From Streptomyces sp. CB09001 (lineage in GTDB: Bacteria; Actinomycetota; Actinomycetes; Streptomycetales; Streptomycetaceae), in NCBI RefSeq assembly GCF_003369795.1, contig NZ_CP026730.1, forward strand, positions 310,001-374,000: 64,000 nt of DNA, in the 5' to 3' direction. The position numbers were made by a program, and so were the translations under genes. This document shows positions 34,557 through 43,321 of this stretch, piece after piece (within the stretch, counting starts at the first letter, position 1; every line of letters begins with the position of its first letter). The notes beneath the pieces were generated by a model. It did not search any database. It was not told where the DNA came from and saw only the letters and a list, made by a program, of their open reading frames with translations.

Positions 34557-34981
34557 TACGTCCAGGCCGTGCTGTTGCAGGCGGTCTTGGTGGCCCCGCC
34601 GTAACCGGCGCAGACGCGCTTGAGGTCCTCGTAGAAGGCGCTGTCGAGACGGGACTTGTTGGCGCTGAAGCTGCCCGCGTCCTTGTAGTTGCGGTAGCCG
34701 AAGTCGTGCCGTGCGCAGGAGGTGCTGAAGGGGAAGCCGAACGGGTTGTCCGGCGAGGAGGAGCAGTAGTCGGTGGTCCAGTCGAAACCGTAGGCGGACC
34801 ACGCGGACTTGTTCGCCCGTGCGGCCGTCCAGGCCTGGTAGCTGGACGCGCTGGTCTGCGTCCAGCTCGCGAGTACCTGTGCCTTGTCGGCGGGAGCGGC
34901 GTCGGCGGCCGCGGCGGTGGCGACGACGGTGGTCACGGCCAGCGCCGCGGCGGTGAGTCCGGTGGCGAGTCTGCGGTGCAT
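34529..34981 (-). CDS. Secreted phospholipase A2
   Basis: The 150-residue precursor has a signal peptide of about 29 residues (MHRRLATGLTAAALAVTTVV, then ATAAAADA), leaving about 121 residues, the size of streptomycete PLA2 such as that of S. violaceoruber. The catalytic His-Asp is in STSCARHDFGYRNY, Tyr and Asp before it supply the calcium site, and four cysteines can pair. It cleaves the sn-2 ester of phospholipids outside the cell. ATG 34981 follows GGAGG by 7 bases, which favours it over the in-frame GTG at 34987. Confidence 0.93.
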   Translation of the reverse strand: MHRRLATGLTAAALAVTTVVATAAAADAAPADKAQVLASWTQTSASSYQAWTAARANKSAWSAYGFDWTTDYCSSSPDNPFGFPFSTSCARHDFGYRNYKDAGSFSANKSRLDSAFYEDLKRVCAGYGGATKTACNSTAWTYYQAVKVFG

Positions 34982-35109
34982 GCCCACACCTCCATGAGGA
35001 CGCGGCCCGCCCCTCGGACCGCAGGTTCATGCCAAGATGATGCGCATCTCCACCACCCGTTCACACCTGTGGCGGCCCAACTCGCTGTGAACAATCCGGC
35101 TTTGGGACG

Positions 35110-36225
35110 TTACGCGTGCTCTGCGGGGGCCCAGTCGGGGTGGCCGCCGTGCATCGCGGAGTAGAAGGGGTCACCGGCGGCGATCTCGCCCGCGCGCACC
35201 GGCCGTCCGGTGAACGCCGCCTTGTACAGGGCTGCGGCGAACTCCAGCGTGGCGCGGGCCTCCTGGCCGCTGCCGGGCGGGCGGGCCCCGGCGTCCCAGG
35301 CGTCCAGTACGGCGCCGAGCTGCGCCGTGTGGGAGCTGGGCACGTCGGCGTCGGGGGTGCGCCAGGCGGCGGCGCGGGCGGGTGCGACGTGCCGGGCCGG
35401 GGTGTAGGTCCAGTCGTCGTTGCGGTGGCCGTACAGGTGGGTCAACTCGACCGTCGCGTCGGCACAGTCGACGCGTATCCGGCTCACCTCGTCCGGGGAG
35501 AGCACGCTGTTGACGACGGTGGCGAGGGTGCCGCTCTCGAAGCGCACCAGGGCGGTGGAGACGTCCTCGCTCTCGGTGTCGTGCACCAGACGCGAGGCCA
35601 TGGCCCGTATCTCCGCCCAGGGGCCGAGCAGATGCAGCAGCAGGTCGTACTGGTGGATGCCGTGGCCCATGGTCGGGCCGCCGCCCTCGGTGGACCAGCG
35701 TCCGCGCCAGGGCACCGCGTAGTAGGCGGCGTCGCGGTGCCAGGTCGTCTGGCAGTGGGCGACCAGCGGGGCGCCCAGTGCGCCGCCGGCGATCAGGTCG
35801 CGGGCGTGCGCCGCGCCGGAGCCGTACCGGTGCTGGAAGATCACGGACGCGTACGCCCCGGACGCCTCCTCGACCGCCGCGATGTCGTCGTACTCGGCCA
35901 GGGAGAGGCACAGCGGCTTCTCGCACAGCACCCACGCACCGGCCTTCAGCGCGGCCACCGTCTGCTCCCGGTGCAGCGAGGGCGGTGTGCCGACCAGGAC
36001 GAGGTCGGGCCGTACGGCGTCCAGCATGGCGCCCGTCGACGCGTACCCGGCGACGTCGCCGGGCGCCTGGGCGCGGAAGGCGTCGAGGCGCGCGGGATCT
36101 ACGTCGACGGCGGCGACCAGTTCGGTGCGGTCGGCGTGGGCGGCGAGGGCGGCCAGGTGGCCGCCGGTGACGATGGCACCGGTGCCGACCACCGCGACCC
36201 GGCGCCGGGCGGGACGTAGGGACAT
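35110..36225 (-). CDS. Gfo/Idh/MocA family oxidoreductase
   Basis: The 371-residue protein has an N-terminal Rossmann domain (VAVVGTGAIVTGGHLAAL, then LVGTPPSLHREQTVAALKAG), the conserved Lys of VLCEKPLCL, and a C-terminal domain with GGGPTMGHGIHQYDLLLHLL, in which the His is the usual catalytic acid. Members oxidise or reduce sugars and inositols with NAD(P). GAGGAGG precedes ATG 36225. A LacI-type operator lies 47 bases upstream, suggesting carbohydrate control. Confidence 0.92.
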   Translation of the reverse strand: MSLRPARRRVAVVGTGAIVTGGHLAALAAHADRTELVAAVDVDPARLDAFRAQAPGDVAGYASTGAMLDAVRPDLVLVGTPPSLHREQTVAALKAGAWVLCEKPLCLSLAEYDDIAAVEEASGAYASVIFQHRYGSGAAHARDLIAGGALGAPLVAHCQTTWHRDAAYYAVPWRGRWSTEGGGPTMGHGIHQYDLLLHLLGPWAEIRAMASRLVHDTESEDVSTALVRFESGTLATVVNSVLSPDEVSRIRVDCADATVELTHLYGHRNDDWTYTPARHVAPARAAAWRTPDADVPSSHTAQLGAVLDAWDAGARPPGSGQEARATLEFAAALYKAAFTGRPVRAGEIAAGDPFYSAMHGGHPDWAPAEHA

Positions 36226-36271
36226 GCGGTCCTCCTCGGACGGCGACGCGGTCGCACGCGCCCGTCGGCTA

Positions 36272-36283
36272 GAAAGCGCTTTC
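36272..36283. promoter_or_regulatory. LacI-family operator GAAAGCGCTTTC
   Basis: A perfect 12-bp palindrome with the central CG typical of LacI/GalR sites lies 47 bases upstream of the Gfo/Idh/MocA start. Flanks (TTGAAAGCGCTTTCTA on the minus strand) extend the likeness. The regulator is not adjacent and is not the LacI at 54.5 kb if that protein binds the different sequence found beside it. Confidence 0.7.
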
Positions 36284-36435
36284 AAGCAGGGCCGACCCTA
36301 AGCGGCGACCGATGGCCCGGACAACCCCCACCGTTTGCGGGCCGGGCCTACGGCTGGTCGACTGGCGCGGGGGGACCGGGACCGGCGGTTATCGCGCCGG
36401 CCCGCTCTTCAGTCCTCTCCGGAAGGAGTCCAGGC

Positions 36436-37038
36436 GTGAGTTCCCCGAAGCCGAAACCCTCGTCGTCCGTGGAGCACCGGTCGGACGGCAGCCAGCCCTG
36501 GCTGCACCAGAAGGGCCGGACCATTCAGGAGTTCGGCACCGTCAAGCAGTTCCCCGTGGCCCTGACCATGGACACCCGGCTCTACTCCTGCCAGCGGCTC
36601 AACAAGGTCCTGGCGGACACCCGGATCCTGCACGATCTGTACAAGAAGTACCACTGGCTGATGCGCGGGGCGACGTTCTACCAACTGCACCTGCTGCTGG
36701 ACAAGCACGCGGGTGAGCAGCTGGAGCTGATCGACACCGTCGCCGAACGCGTCCAGACGCTCGGCGGCGTCGCGGTCGGCGACCCCCGGCACGTCGCCGA
36801 GATCACCACCGTGCCGCGCCCGCCGGACGGGGTGGAGGAGGTGCCGTCGATGCTCTCGCGGCTGCTGGCGGCGCACGAGCTGATCCTGACCGAGTGTCAC
36901 GACGCGGCGGCCCGCACCCAGGAGTACGGGGACGACGGCACCAACGACCTACTGGTCTCCGAGGTCCTGCGGACCAACGAACTCCAGGCGTGGTTCGTGG
37001 CGGAACACCTCGTGGACACGCCGCTGGTCCACGCCTGA
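36436..37038 (+). CDS. Dps family ferritin-like DNA-binding protein
   Basis: The 200-residue protein has a tail of about 30 residues rich in Lys, Ser and Pro (SSPKPKPSSSVEHRSD), then a four-helix Dps domain with the intersubunit ferroxidase ligands in LYKKYHWLMRG (His) and LLLDKHAGEQLELID (Asp and Glu). Dps dodecamers store iron and shield DNA; the basic tail may help DNA binding, as in streptomycete DpsA. GTG 36436 follows GGAAGGAG. The next gene begins 11 bases downstream. Confidence 0.92.
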   Translation: MSSPKPKPSSSVEHRSDGSQPWLHQKGRTIQEFGTVKQFPVALTMDTRLYSCQRLNKVLADTRILHDLYKKYHWLMRGATFYQLHLLLDKHAGEQLELIDTVAERVQTLGGVAVGDPRHVAEITTVPRPPDGVEEVPSMLSRLLAAHELILTECHDAAARTQEYGDDGTNDLLVSEVLRTNELQAWFVAEHLVDTPLVHA

Positions 37039-37048
37039 CCCGGCCGGC

Positions 37049-38110
37049 ATGGCGCACACCGGCGAGGACACCGACGACGGCCCACCGGCGCCCGGGCGGT
37101 GGGCCGCCTTCCGGCGGTCGCCGTTCTGGCCGGCCACCGTGCTGGTGGTGATCGTCGCGGCCGCGGCAGGGCTCTTCGCGGGCTCGTACACCTACTCGAT
37201 GGCGAACCCGACGCCCCGTCTGATCCCCACGGCGGTGGTCGGCTCGTACGAGCAGGCCGGCGGCCGGGCCTATCTGCACGGCCTGGAACAGGCGCTGGAC
37301 ACCTCGGTGAAGGTGCACCCCTACGAGACCCGTGCCGCGGCCCGCCGGGCGATCGAGCAGCAGGAGGTCTTCGCCGTCTTCGAGCTGCGCGACGACGGGC
37401 GGGACGCCGTCCTCGACGTGTCCGGCGCGTCCGGCGCCTCGGTCGCCGAGCTGCTCGCGCAGACGGCACCGGCCGTGGGGAAGAAACTCGGCGTCCAGGT
37501 CACCGTCCGGGACGTCAACCCCCTCCAGCGGGGCGACCCGCGCGGGCTGGCGATCTTCTACATCTCGCTGGCCGCCGTGATCATCGGCTTCGTCGGGGCG
37601 ATCCAGCTCAGCGTGCACGCGCGGACGCTCACCCCGATGGAGCGCATCCTGTTCACGGTGGCGTACGCGCTGCTCGGCGCCTTCGCCATCGCCGCCGGGG
37701 TGGACTGGCTGCTGGGTGCGGTCGACCTGCCGTTCGCCGAGTCGTGGGCGATCCTCGCGCTCACCATGTTCGTCTCCGGCATGGTCTTCACCATGTTCAA
37801 CACCATGTTCGGCCGCTGGGCGATGCTGCCGACCTGGGGCCTGATGGTGATCATCGGCAACCCCTCCTCGGGCGGCGCGGTGTCCTGGCCGCTGCTGCCG
37901 TCCCCGCTGGGGGTGATCGGCCGGTGGCTGCCCCCGGGGGCCTCGGTCAACGCGCAGCACACCGCGGTGTACTTCCAGGGCCACCAGCACGCGTTTCCGT
38001 TCCTGGTGCTGGGCGGGTGGGCGCTGCTGTCCTGCACGGTCTTCTGGGTGTGGCGGCACCGGCATCCCGGCGGCCGCGACAAGGACCCGATGGGGGCGGA
38101 CGACTCCTGA
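37049..38110 (+). CDS. Membrane protein of the DUF3533/ABC-2-like group
   Basis: The 353-residue protein has one N-terminal segment (about 28-48), an external domain of about 120 residues (VVGSYEQAGGRAYLHGLEQA, TVRDVNPLQRGDPRGLAIFY), and a C-terminal block of about five segments (about 170-340). This is the layout of YhgE/Pip- or DUF3533-type proteins and of ABC-2 permeases without their ATPase. Its function is unknown. It is 11 bases after dps, so transcription with dps is likely. Confidence 0.8.
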   Translation: MAHTGEDTDDGPPAPGRWAAFRRSPFWPATVLVVIVAAAAGLFAGSYTYSMANPTPRLIPTAVVGSYEQAGGRAYLHGLEQALDTSVKVHPYETRAAARRAIEQQEVFAVFELRDDGRDAVLDVSGASGASVAELLAQTAPAVGKKLGVQVTVRDVNPLQRGDPRGLAIFYISLAAVIIGFVGAIQLSVHARTLTPMERILFTVAYALLGAFAIAAGVDWLLGAVDLPFAESWAILALTMFVSGMVFTMFNTMFGRWAMLPTWGLMVIIGNPSSGGAVSWPLLPSPLGVIGRWLPPGASVNAQHTAVYFQGHQHAFPFLVLGGWALLSCTVFWVWRHRHPGGRDKDPMGADDS

Positions 38111-38225
38111 GCGGTCCGTCGTGGGCCTCTGTCGTGAGCGCCGGGCTGCTGCGATCATGATGCGCGAGTCACCCGCTCTCGGGAGTCCCGGCCGTCGGGA
38201 GTCCCCGCTTCCGGTTGGAGTGCAC

Positions 38226-39428
38226 ATGGCCCTCGACGTCGACGCGATCCGCGCCCAGATACCCGCCCTGAAGTCCGGCTCCGCCCGCTTCGACGCGCCG
38301 GGCGGCACCCAGACCCCGCAGCCGGTCATCGACGCGATCGCCGAGGCCCTGGCCAACCCGCTGGCCAATCGCGGCCGGACGACCGAGGGAGAGCGCAACG
38401 CGGACGACATCGTCGCCGGCGCCCGCGGCGCCCTCGCCGACCTGCTGGGCACCGACCCACGGGGCGTCGTCCTCGGCCGCAGCGCGACGCAGCTCTCCTA
38501 CGACCTGGCCCGGACGCTCGCCAAGTCGTGGGGACCCGGGGACGAGGTGGTCGTCACCCGGCTGGACCACGACTCCAACATCCGGCCCTGGGTCCAGGCG
38601 GCGGAGGCGGTGGGCGCGACCGTCCGGTGGGCCGACTTCGACCCGGCGTCCGGGGAACTGCGTCCCGAGCACGTCGCGGCGGTGCTCTCCCCGCGCACCA
38701 GGCTGGTGGCGGCGACGGCCGCCTCCAACCTGATCGGCACGATGCCCGACCTGCCCGCCCTCGCCCGGCTGGCGCACGGCGTCGGCGCCGTGTTCCACGT
38801 CGACGCCGTGCACTACGCCTCGCACGCCGTCGTCGACCCGGCGGCCCTCGGCGCGGACACCCTGGTGTGCTCGCCGTACAAGTTCCTCGGACCGCACCTG
38901 GGGGTGCTCGCGGCCCGGCCGGAGTTCCTGGAAGGCCTGCGCCCCGACAAACTGCTGCCCTCCAGCGACGCAGTCCCCGAGCGCTTCGAGCTGGGCACGC
39001 TGCCCTACGAGCTGTTGGCCGGCGCCCGCGCGGCGGTGGACTTCCTCGCCGGTCTGGAAGCGGACGCGTCCGGCAGCCGCAGGGACCGGCTCGTCGCCTC
39101 GTTCGCGGCGCTCGAGGCGCACGAGGACGTGCTGCGCGAGCGGATCGAGCGGGGGCTGGCCGACCTCGGCGGCGTCACCGTGTACTCGCGGGCCGCCCGG
39201 CGCACCCCGACCCTGCTGTTCACGGTGGCCGGCCTGGGCCCGGCCGACGTGTACCGGCAACTGGCCGAGCGGGGCGTCGACGCGCCCGCCGGGTCCTTCT
39301 ACGCCCTGGAGGCCTCGCGCCGCCTGGGCCTCGGCGACGGGGGCGCCGTCCGGGTCGGACTGGCGCCCTACACCAGCGCGGACGACGTGGACCGCCTGCT
39401 GGCCGCGCTGGCCGGCCTCGACCGCTGA
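38226..39428 (+). CDS. Cysteine-desulfurase-like PLP-dependent aminotransferase, class V
   Basis: The 400-residue enzyme has the class V fold: N-terminal FDAPGGTQTPQPVIDAIAEA, VVVTRLDHDSNIRPW, Asp in VFHVDAVHYASHA and the PLP lysine in VCSPYKFLGPH. It belongs to the 'cysteine desulfurase-like' subgroup in which the catalytic Cys loop of true SufS/IscS enzymes is not obvious here, so desulfurase activity should not be assumed. GGAG at 38217-38220 supports ATG 38226. Confidence 0.88.
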   Translation: MALDVDAIRAQIPALKSGSARFDAPGGTQTPQPVIDAIAEALANPLANRGRTTEGERNADDIVAGARGALADLLGTDPRGVVLGRSATQLSYDLARTLAKSWGPGDEVVVTRLDHDSNIRPWVQAAEAVGATVRWADFDPASGELRPEHVAAVLSPRTRLVAATAASNLIGTMPDLPALARLAHGVGAVFHVDAVHYASHAVVDPAALGADTLVCSPYKFLGPHLGVLAARPEFLEGLRPDKLLPSSDAVPERFELGTLPYELLAGARAAVDFLAGLEADASGSRRDRLVASFAALEAHEDVLRERIERGLADLGGVTVYSRAARRTPTLLFTVAGLGPADVYRQLAERGVDAPAGSFYALEASRRLGLGDGGAVRVGLAPYTSADDVDRLLAALAGLDR

Positions 39429-39433
39429 GGCGC

Positions 39434-39473
39434 GCGGCCTCACGACGGCGGCCTCACGACGGCGGCCTCACGG
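39434..39473. repeat. 14-bp tandem repeat, nearly 3 units, at a stop codon
   Basis: Units at 39434-39447 and 39448-39461 are identical (GCGGCCTCACGACG); a third partial unit (39462-39473) contains the GH31 stop codon at 39468-39470. The array fills the 39-base gap between two convergent genes. Confidence 0.95.
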
Positions 39474-41738
39474 CAGCGCTACGGTCACCTCGCCCTCGCC
39501 CTCCGCGCTCGCGCCGCCCGCGACCCGGACGGTGAAGGGGCGGTCGGTGCCGCTCGCGGTGACCCGCAGGACGTCCCCGTCGCGCCGCACCCGGAAGGTC
39601 GCGGCCGGTGTGCCCAGCAGGTCGGGCACGGTGACCTCGGCCGCGTAGTCGGCGTCGTCGGCCGGGTGGACCAGCAGGGTCGGGGCGTCCAGCCAGTCGC
39701 CGTCGGGCCGCTGGTCGTCCGAGCCCAGCGGCAGGACGGCGCCCTCGCGGACGTACAGCGGCAGGCTGTCGTAGCCGTGCCGTTCGGTGCGCCAGGCCGG
39801 GCCGGTGACGCGCTCGCCGGTCAGCAGGTGGGTCCAGGTGCCCTCGGGGAGGTAGACCTCGACCTCGCCGTCCTCGGTGAAGACCGGGGCGACCAGGACG
39901 TCGGAGCCGAGCATGTACTGGCGGTCCAGCGGACGGCACGCCGGGTCGTGCGGGAACTCCAGGACCATCGGCCGCATCATGGGCACGCCGGTGCGGTGGG
40001 CCTCGGCGGCGACGCCGTACAGGTAGGGCATCAGGCGGTGCTTGAGGAGGGTGAAGCGGCGGGCGACGTCGACGGCCTCCTCGCCGAACTCCCACGGCAC
40101 CCGGTACGACGAGGAGCCGTGCAGCCGGCTGTGCGAGGAGAGCAGGCCGAAGGCCAGCCAGCGCTTGAAGACCGCCGGGTCGGGTGTGCCCTCGAAGCCG
40201 CCGATGTCATGGCTCCAGAAGCCGAAGCCGCTCAGCGAGAGGGACAGGCCGCCCCTGAGCGACTCGGCCATCGCCTCGAAGGACGACCAGCAGTCGCCGC
40301 CCCAGTGGACGGGGTACTGCTGGCCGCCCGCGGTCGCGGAGCGGGCGAAGAGGACGGCCTCGCCCTGGCCGCGCTCCTTCTCCAGGAGTTCGAAGACGGT
40401 GCGGTTGAACAGGTGCGTGTAGTAGTTGTGCATGCGCACCGGGTCGGAGCCGTCGTGCCAGACCACGTCGGTGGGCACGCGCTCGCCGAAGTCGGTCTTG
40501 AAGCAGTCCACGCCCTGGTCGAGCAGCGGCTTGAGCTTGCCTGCGTACCAGTCGCGGGCGGCGGGGCTGGTGAAGTCGACCAGGCCCATGCCGGCCTGCC
40601 ACAGGTCCCACTGCCAGATGTCGCCGTCCGGCCTGCGCACCAGGTGCCCGAGGGCGGCGGCCTCGTCGAACAGCGGGGACTTCTGGGCGATGTAGGGGTT
40701 GATCCAGGCGCTGATCCGCAGGCCCTTGGCCTTGAGCCGGGCGAGCATGCCGTCCGGGTCCGGGAAGACGTCCGGGTCCCACTCGAAGTCGCACCACTGG
40801 TACTCGCGCATCCAGAAGCAGTCGAAGTGGAAGACGGAGAGCGGGATGCCGCGCTCGGCCATGCCGTCCACGAACGAGGTCACCGTCTGCTCGTCGTAGG
40901 AGGTGGTGAAGGACGTGGTGAGCCACAGGCCGAAGGACCAGGCCGGCGGCAGGGCGGGGCGGCCGGTGAGGGCGGTGTAGCGGGTGAGGACGTCCTTGGG
41001 GGTGGGGCCGGCGACGACGTAGTACTCCAGCGTCTGGTCCTCGACGCTGAACTGGACCTGGCCGACGGACTCGGAGCCGACCTCGAAGGAGACCGCGCCG
41101 GGGTGGTTGACGAAGACGCCGTAGCCGCGCGAGGAGAGGTAGAACGGGATGTTCTTGTAGGCCTGCTCGCTGCTGGTGCCGCCGTCGGCCTGCCACATGT
41201 CGACGACCTGGCCGTTCTTGACGAACGGGGTGAAGCGCTCGCCGAGCCCGTAGATCTGCTCTCCGACACCGAGGGCGAGGCGGCTGAGCATGTGGTGGGC
41301 GCCGTCGCCGGTGGTGGCGAAGGCAGTGCCCTTGGCGTCGGCGCGGGTCAGCTCACGCCCGTCCGCGCCATGGAAGGTGAGGCCCCAGGGGCCCTCTCGG
41401 TCCAGGCGGAGGGTGAGCGGGCCGCTGGTCAGCTCGGTGACGGTGCCGTCCTGGCGTACCTCGCCGGCGCCGTCCGCCGCCCCGGAGAGGGTGAAGTCTG
41501 GGCCCGGCCGGCGCTTGCCGGCGTGGTGGGTGACGCGGACGCCGATGACGCCCTCGGCGGGTGAGAAGCACTCGACCGTGAGGAGCGGCGCGTTGAGCGT
41601 GTCCCCCCTCCGCGTCACCTTCTTCACGGCGGCGTGGGCGGTGAAGCGCTTCGATTCGGGGCGTACATCGCGTACCTCGGTGGCGTACGAGAGATGCACG
41701 CCCTCGCGGATGAGCCAGAAGCCGTCGGTGAACTTCAT
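39468..41738 (-). CDS. yicI: Alpha-xylosidase, GH31, YicI type
   Basis: The 756-residue enzyme matches E. coli YicI throughout. The nucleophile Asp lies in FKTDFGERVPTDV at residue 416 by my count, and the acid/base Asp in HWGGDC at residue 482, the same numbers as in YicI. YicI removes alpha-1,6-xylose from isoprimeverose and xyloglucan oligosaccharides. It has no signal peptide, so it acts inside the cell after import. AAGGAAG precedes ATG 41738. It diverges from a sugar importer and shares a regulatory region with it. Confidence 0.94.
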   Translation of the reverse strand: MKFTDGFWLIREGVHLSYATEVRDVRPESKRFTAHAAVKKVTRRGDTLNAPLLTVECFSPAEGVIGVRVTHHAGKRRPGPDFTLSGAADGAGEVRQDGTVTELTSGPLTLRLDREGPWGLTFHGADGRELTRADAKGTAFATTGDGAHHMLSRLALGVGEQIYGLGERFTPFVKNGQVVDMWQADGGTSSEQAYKNIPFYLSSRGYGVFVNHPGAVSFEVGSESVGQVQFSVEDQTLEYYVVAGPTPKDVLTRYTALTGRPALPPAWSFGLWLTTSFTTSYDEQTVTSFVDGMAERGIPLSVFHFDCFWMREYQWCDFEWDPDVFPDPDGMLARLKAKGLRISAWINPYIAQKSPLFDEAAALGHLVRRPDGDIWQWDLWQAGMGLVDFTSPAARDWYAGKLKPLLDQGVDCFKTDFGERVPTDVVWHDGSDPVRMHNYYTHLFNRTVFELLEKERGQGEAVLFARSATAGGQQYPVHWGGDCWSSFEAMAESLRGGLSLSLSGFGFWSHDIGGFEGTPDPAVFKRWLAFGLLSSHSRLHGSSSYRVPWEFGEEAVDVARRFTLLKHRLMPYLYGVAAEAHRTGVPMMRPMVLEFPHDPACRPLDRQYMLGSDVLVAPVFTEDGEVEVYLPEGTWTHLLTGERVTGPAWRTERHGYDSLPLYVREGAVLPLGSDDQRPDGDWLDAPTLLVHPADDADYAAEVTVPDLLGTPAATFRVRRDGDVLRVTASGTDRPFTVRVAGGASAEGEGEVTVALP

Positions 41739-42023
41739 GATCTTCCTTGGGTGGGGCGGGAGCTGTCGGGGTGGGAGCACGGGGGCCGTCTCACAGCGTT
41801 TTGATCGTACACAAAACAAATCCCGACGCCGAGGTGTTCACACCGGCTCCAGCGCGCTGAACTGGCATTATTACGCAAGAGAACGGTCTCCTCACCCCGC
41901 GGAACGTAGAGAGCGGGGCCACTTTGCTCTAGCGCGGAAGCGGGTTCGTGACGTATTAGTCATCACATCAAACAAAACAGTTCGGCGAGGAAGCCGGACG
42001 GTACGACAGCAAGGGCCCGCACC
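41739..42023. promoter_or_regulatory. Divergent promoter region with ROK/XylR-like operators
   Basis: The 285-base gap holds GTTTTG-N8-CAAAAC (41798-41817) 60 bases upstream of the GH31 start, and a further ACAAAAC half site (41972-41978) near the importer. A TGAC-GTATTA-GTCA symmetry lies at 41949-41962. The inverted GTTTTG/CAAAAC resembles the GTTTGT/ACAAAC operators of XylR-type ROK repressors. It is AT-rich against its surroundings and probably drives both directions. Confidence 0.6.
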
Positions 42024-43310
42024 ATGTCGAAGCGCTTCACCTCGCTCGCCTTGACAGCACACCCCCCGGCTGCCGCGCGCCGCGGGCGAGGACGCTCACG
42101 CCGAGTCGTCGCCCCGTTCACCGCGGTGTCCGTGCTGGTCGCCGGGGCGGCACTGGCCGGCTGCGGACAGCAGCGCGACGCCGGCACGTACACCGTGATG
42201 AACTCCTCGACCGACGAGTCGTACCACCGCTGGGACGCGGAGGCGATGGCCCGTTGCGGCAAGGAGCTGGGCGTCACGATCGAGCAGCAGAGCGTCCCGG
42301 CGGCACAGGTGATGACGAAGGCGCTGCGCATGGCCTCGTCCAAGTCGCTGCCCGACATCGTGCAGTTCGACGCGTCCGAGATGCCGACCTTCGCCGACGC
42401 GGGCGGCCTGGTCGACCTCCGGACCCTCGGGCTGAGCACCGACGACGTCCCCGACGGGATCGTGGACTTCGGTTCGTACAAGGGCACGTACTACGGCGCG
42501 GCCCGCTCGGTGAACACGCTCGCCCTCTTCTACAACAAGGACGTCCTCGACAAGGCGGGCGTGCAGGTGCCCACCACGTGGGCCGAGCTGCGGGAGACGG
42601 CGAAGAAGCTCACGCGGGGCAAGCAGTACGGCCTGGCGCTCAGCGCGGGCGGTGCGGAGGACGGCGTCTTCCAGTTCACGCCGTTCATGTGGTCCAACGG
42701 GGGTGACGAGACCGACCTGGACGGCCCGAAGGTGGTCGAGGCCCTGGACTACTGGAAGGGTCTGCTGAAGGACCGTTCGCTGTCGAAGTCGACGGTCAAC
42801 TGGACCCAGGCGGACGTCAACGACCAGTTCATGGCCGGGAACGCGGCGATGATGATCAATGGCCCGTGGCAGGTGGAGACGCTCAACAGCGACAAGTCGC
42901 TGCACTGGGGCATCGCGCCGATCCCGGTGCCCGAGGCCGGGGACGACTCGGTCGGCCCGCTCGGCGGTGCCGTCCTCACCGTGCCCAACACCGGTGACGA
43001 GGCCCGGGAGAAGACGGCCGGCAAGATCGTCGCGTGTCTGGCGAGCGAGCGGGAGCAGCTGACCTACGCGCTCAACAGCTGGATGGTCCCGGCCAACGCC
43101 GAGGCCGCCGCCGCCTGGCGCGAGAAGGTGCCCGAGCTGGACTCCCTCGCCGACCAGGTGGCCGTCGCCCGGTCCCGGACGGCGAAGCTCGGCGCCGGCT
43201 GGTCGAGCGTGTCACTCGCGCTGCAGAGCGCCTTCCAGTCGGCCCTGACCGGCCAGTCCAGTGAGACCGCCCTGAAGCGCGCCCAGCAGCGGGCCACGAG
43301 CGGGAACTGA
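42024..43310 (+). CDS. Sugar ABC transporter substrate-binding lipoprotein
   Basis: The 428-residue protein has a long basic start, a hydrophobic helix and the lipobox GAALAGC with lipidated Cys about residue 47. A family 1 solute-binding fold follows (SLPDIVQFDASEMPTFADAG, NTLALFYNKDVLDKAGV, NDQFMAGNAAMMINGPWQVE). The long N-region may mean the true start is internal. It binds the sugar for the two permeases downstream. Its neighbours (GH31, GH1) suggest a xylose/glucose-containing oligosaccharide. Confidence 0.92.
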   Translation: MSKRFTSLALTAHPPAAARRGRGRSRRVVAPFTAVSVLVAGAALAGCGQQRDAGTYTVMNSSTDESYHRWDAEAMARCGKELGVTIEQQSVPAAQVMTKALRMASSKSLPDIVQFDASEMPTFADAGGLVDLRTLGLSTDDVPDGIVDFGSYKGTYYGAARSVNTLALFYNKDVLDKAGVQVPTTWAELRETAKKLTRGKQYGLALSAGGAEDGVFQFTPFMWSNGGDETDLDGPKVVEALDYWKGLLKDRSLSKSTVNWTQADVNDQFMAGNAAMMINGPWQVETLNSDKSLHWGIAPIPVPEAGDDSVGPLGGAVLTVPNTGDEAREKTAGKIVACLASEREQLTYALNSWMVPANAEAAAAWREKVPELDSLADQVAVARSRTAKLGAGWSSVSLALQSAFQSALTGQSSETALKRAQQRATSGN

Positions 43311-43321
43311 GGTACGCCCCC

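Noticed and set aside
39454-40095. Second frame within the GH31 gene
   Set aside because: It is a shifted reading of the GH31 C-terminal region; the GH31 frame has conserved strands to its stop.
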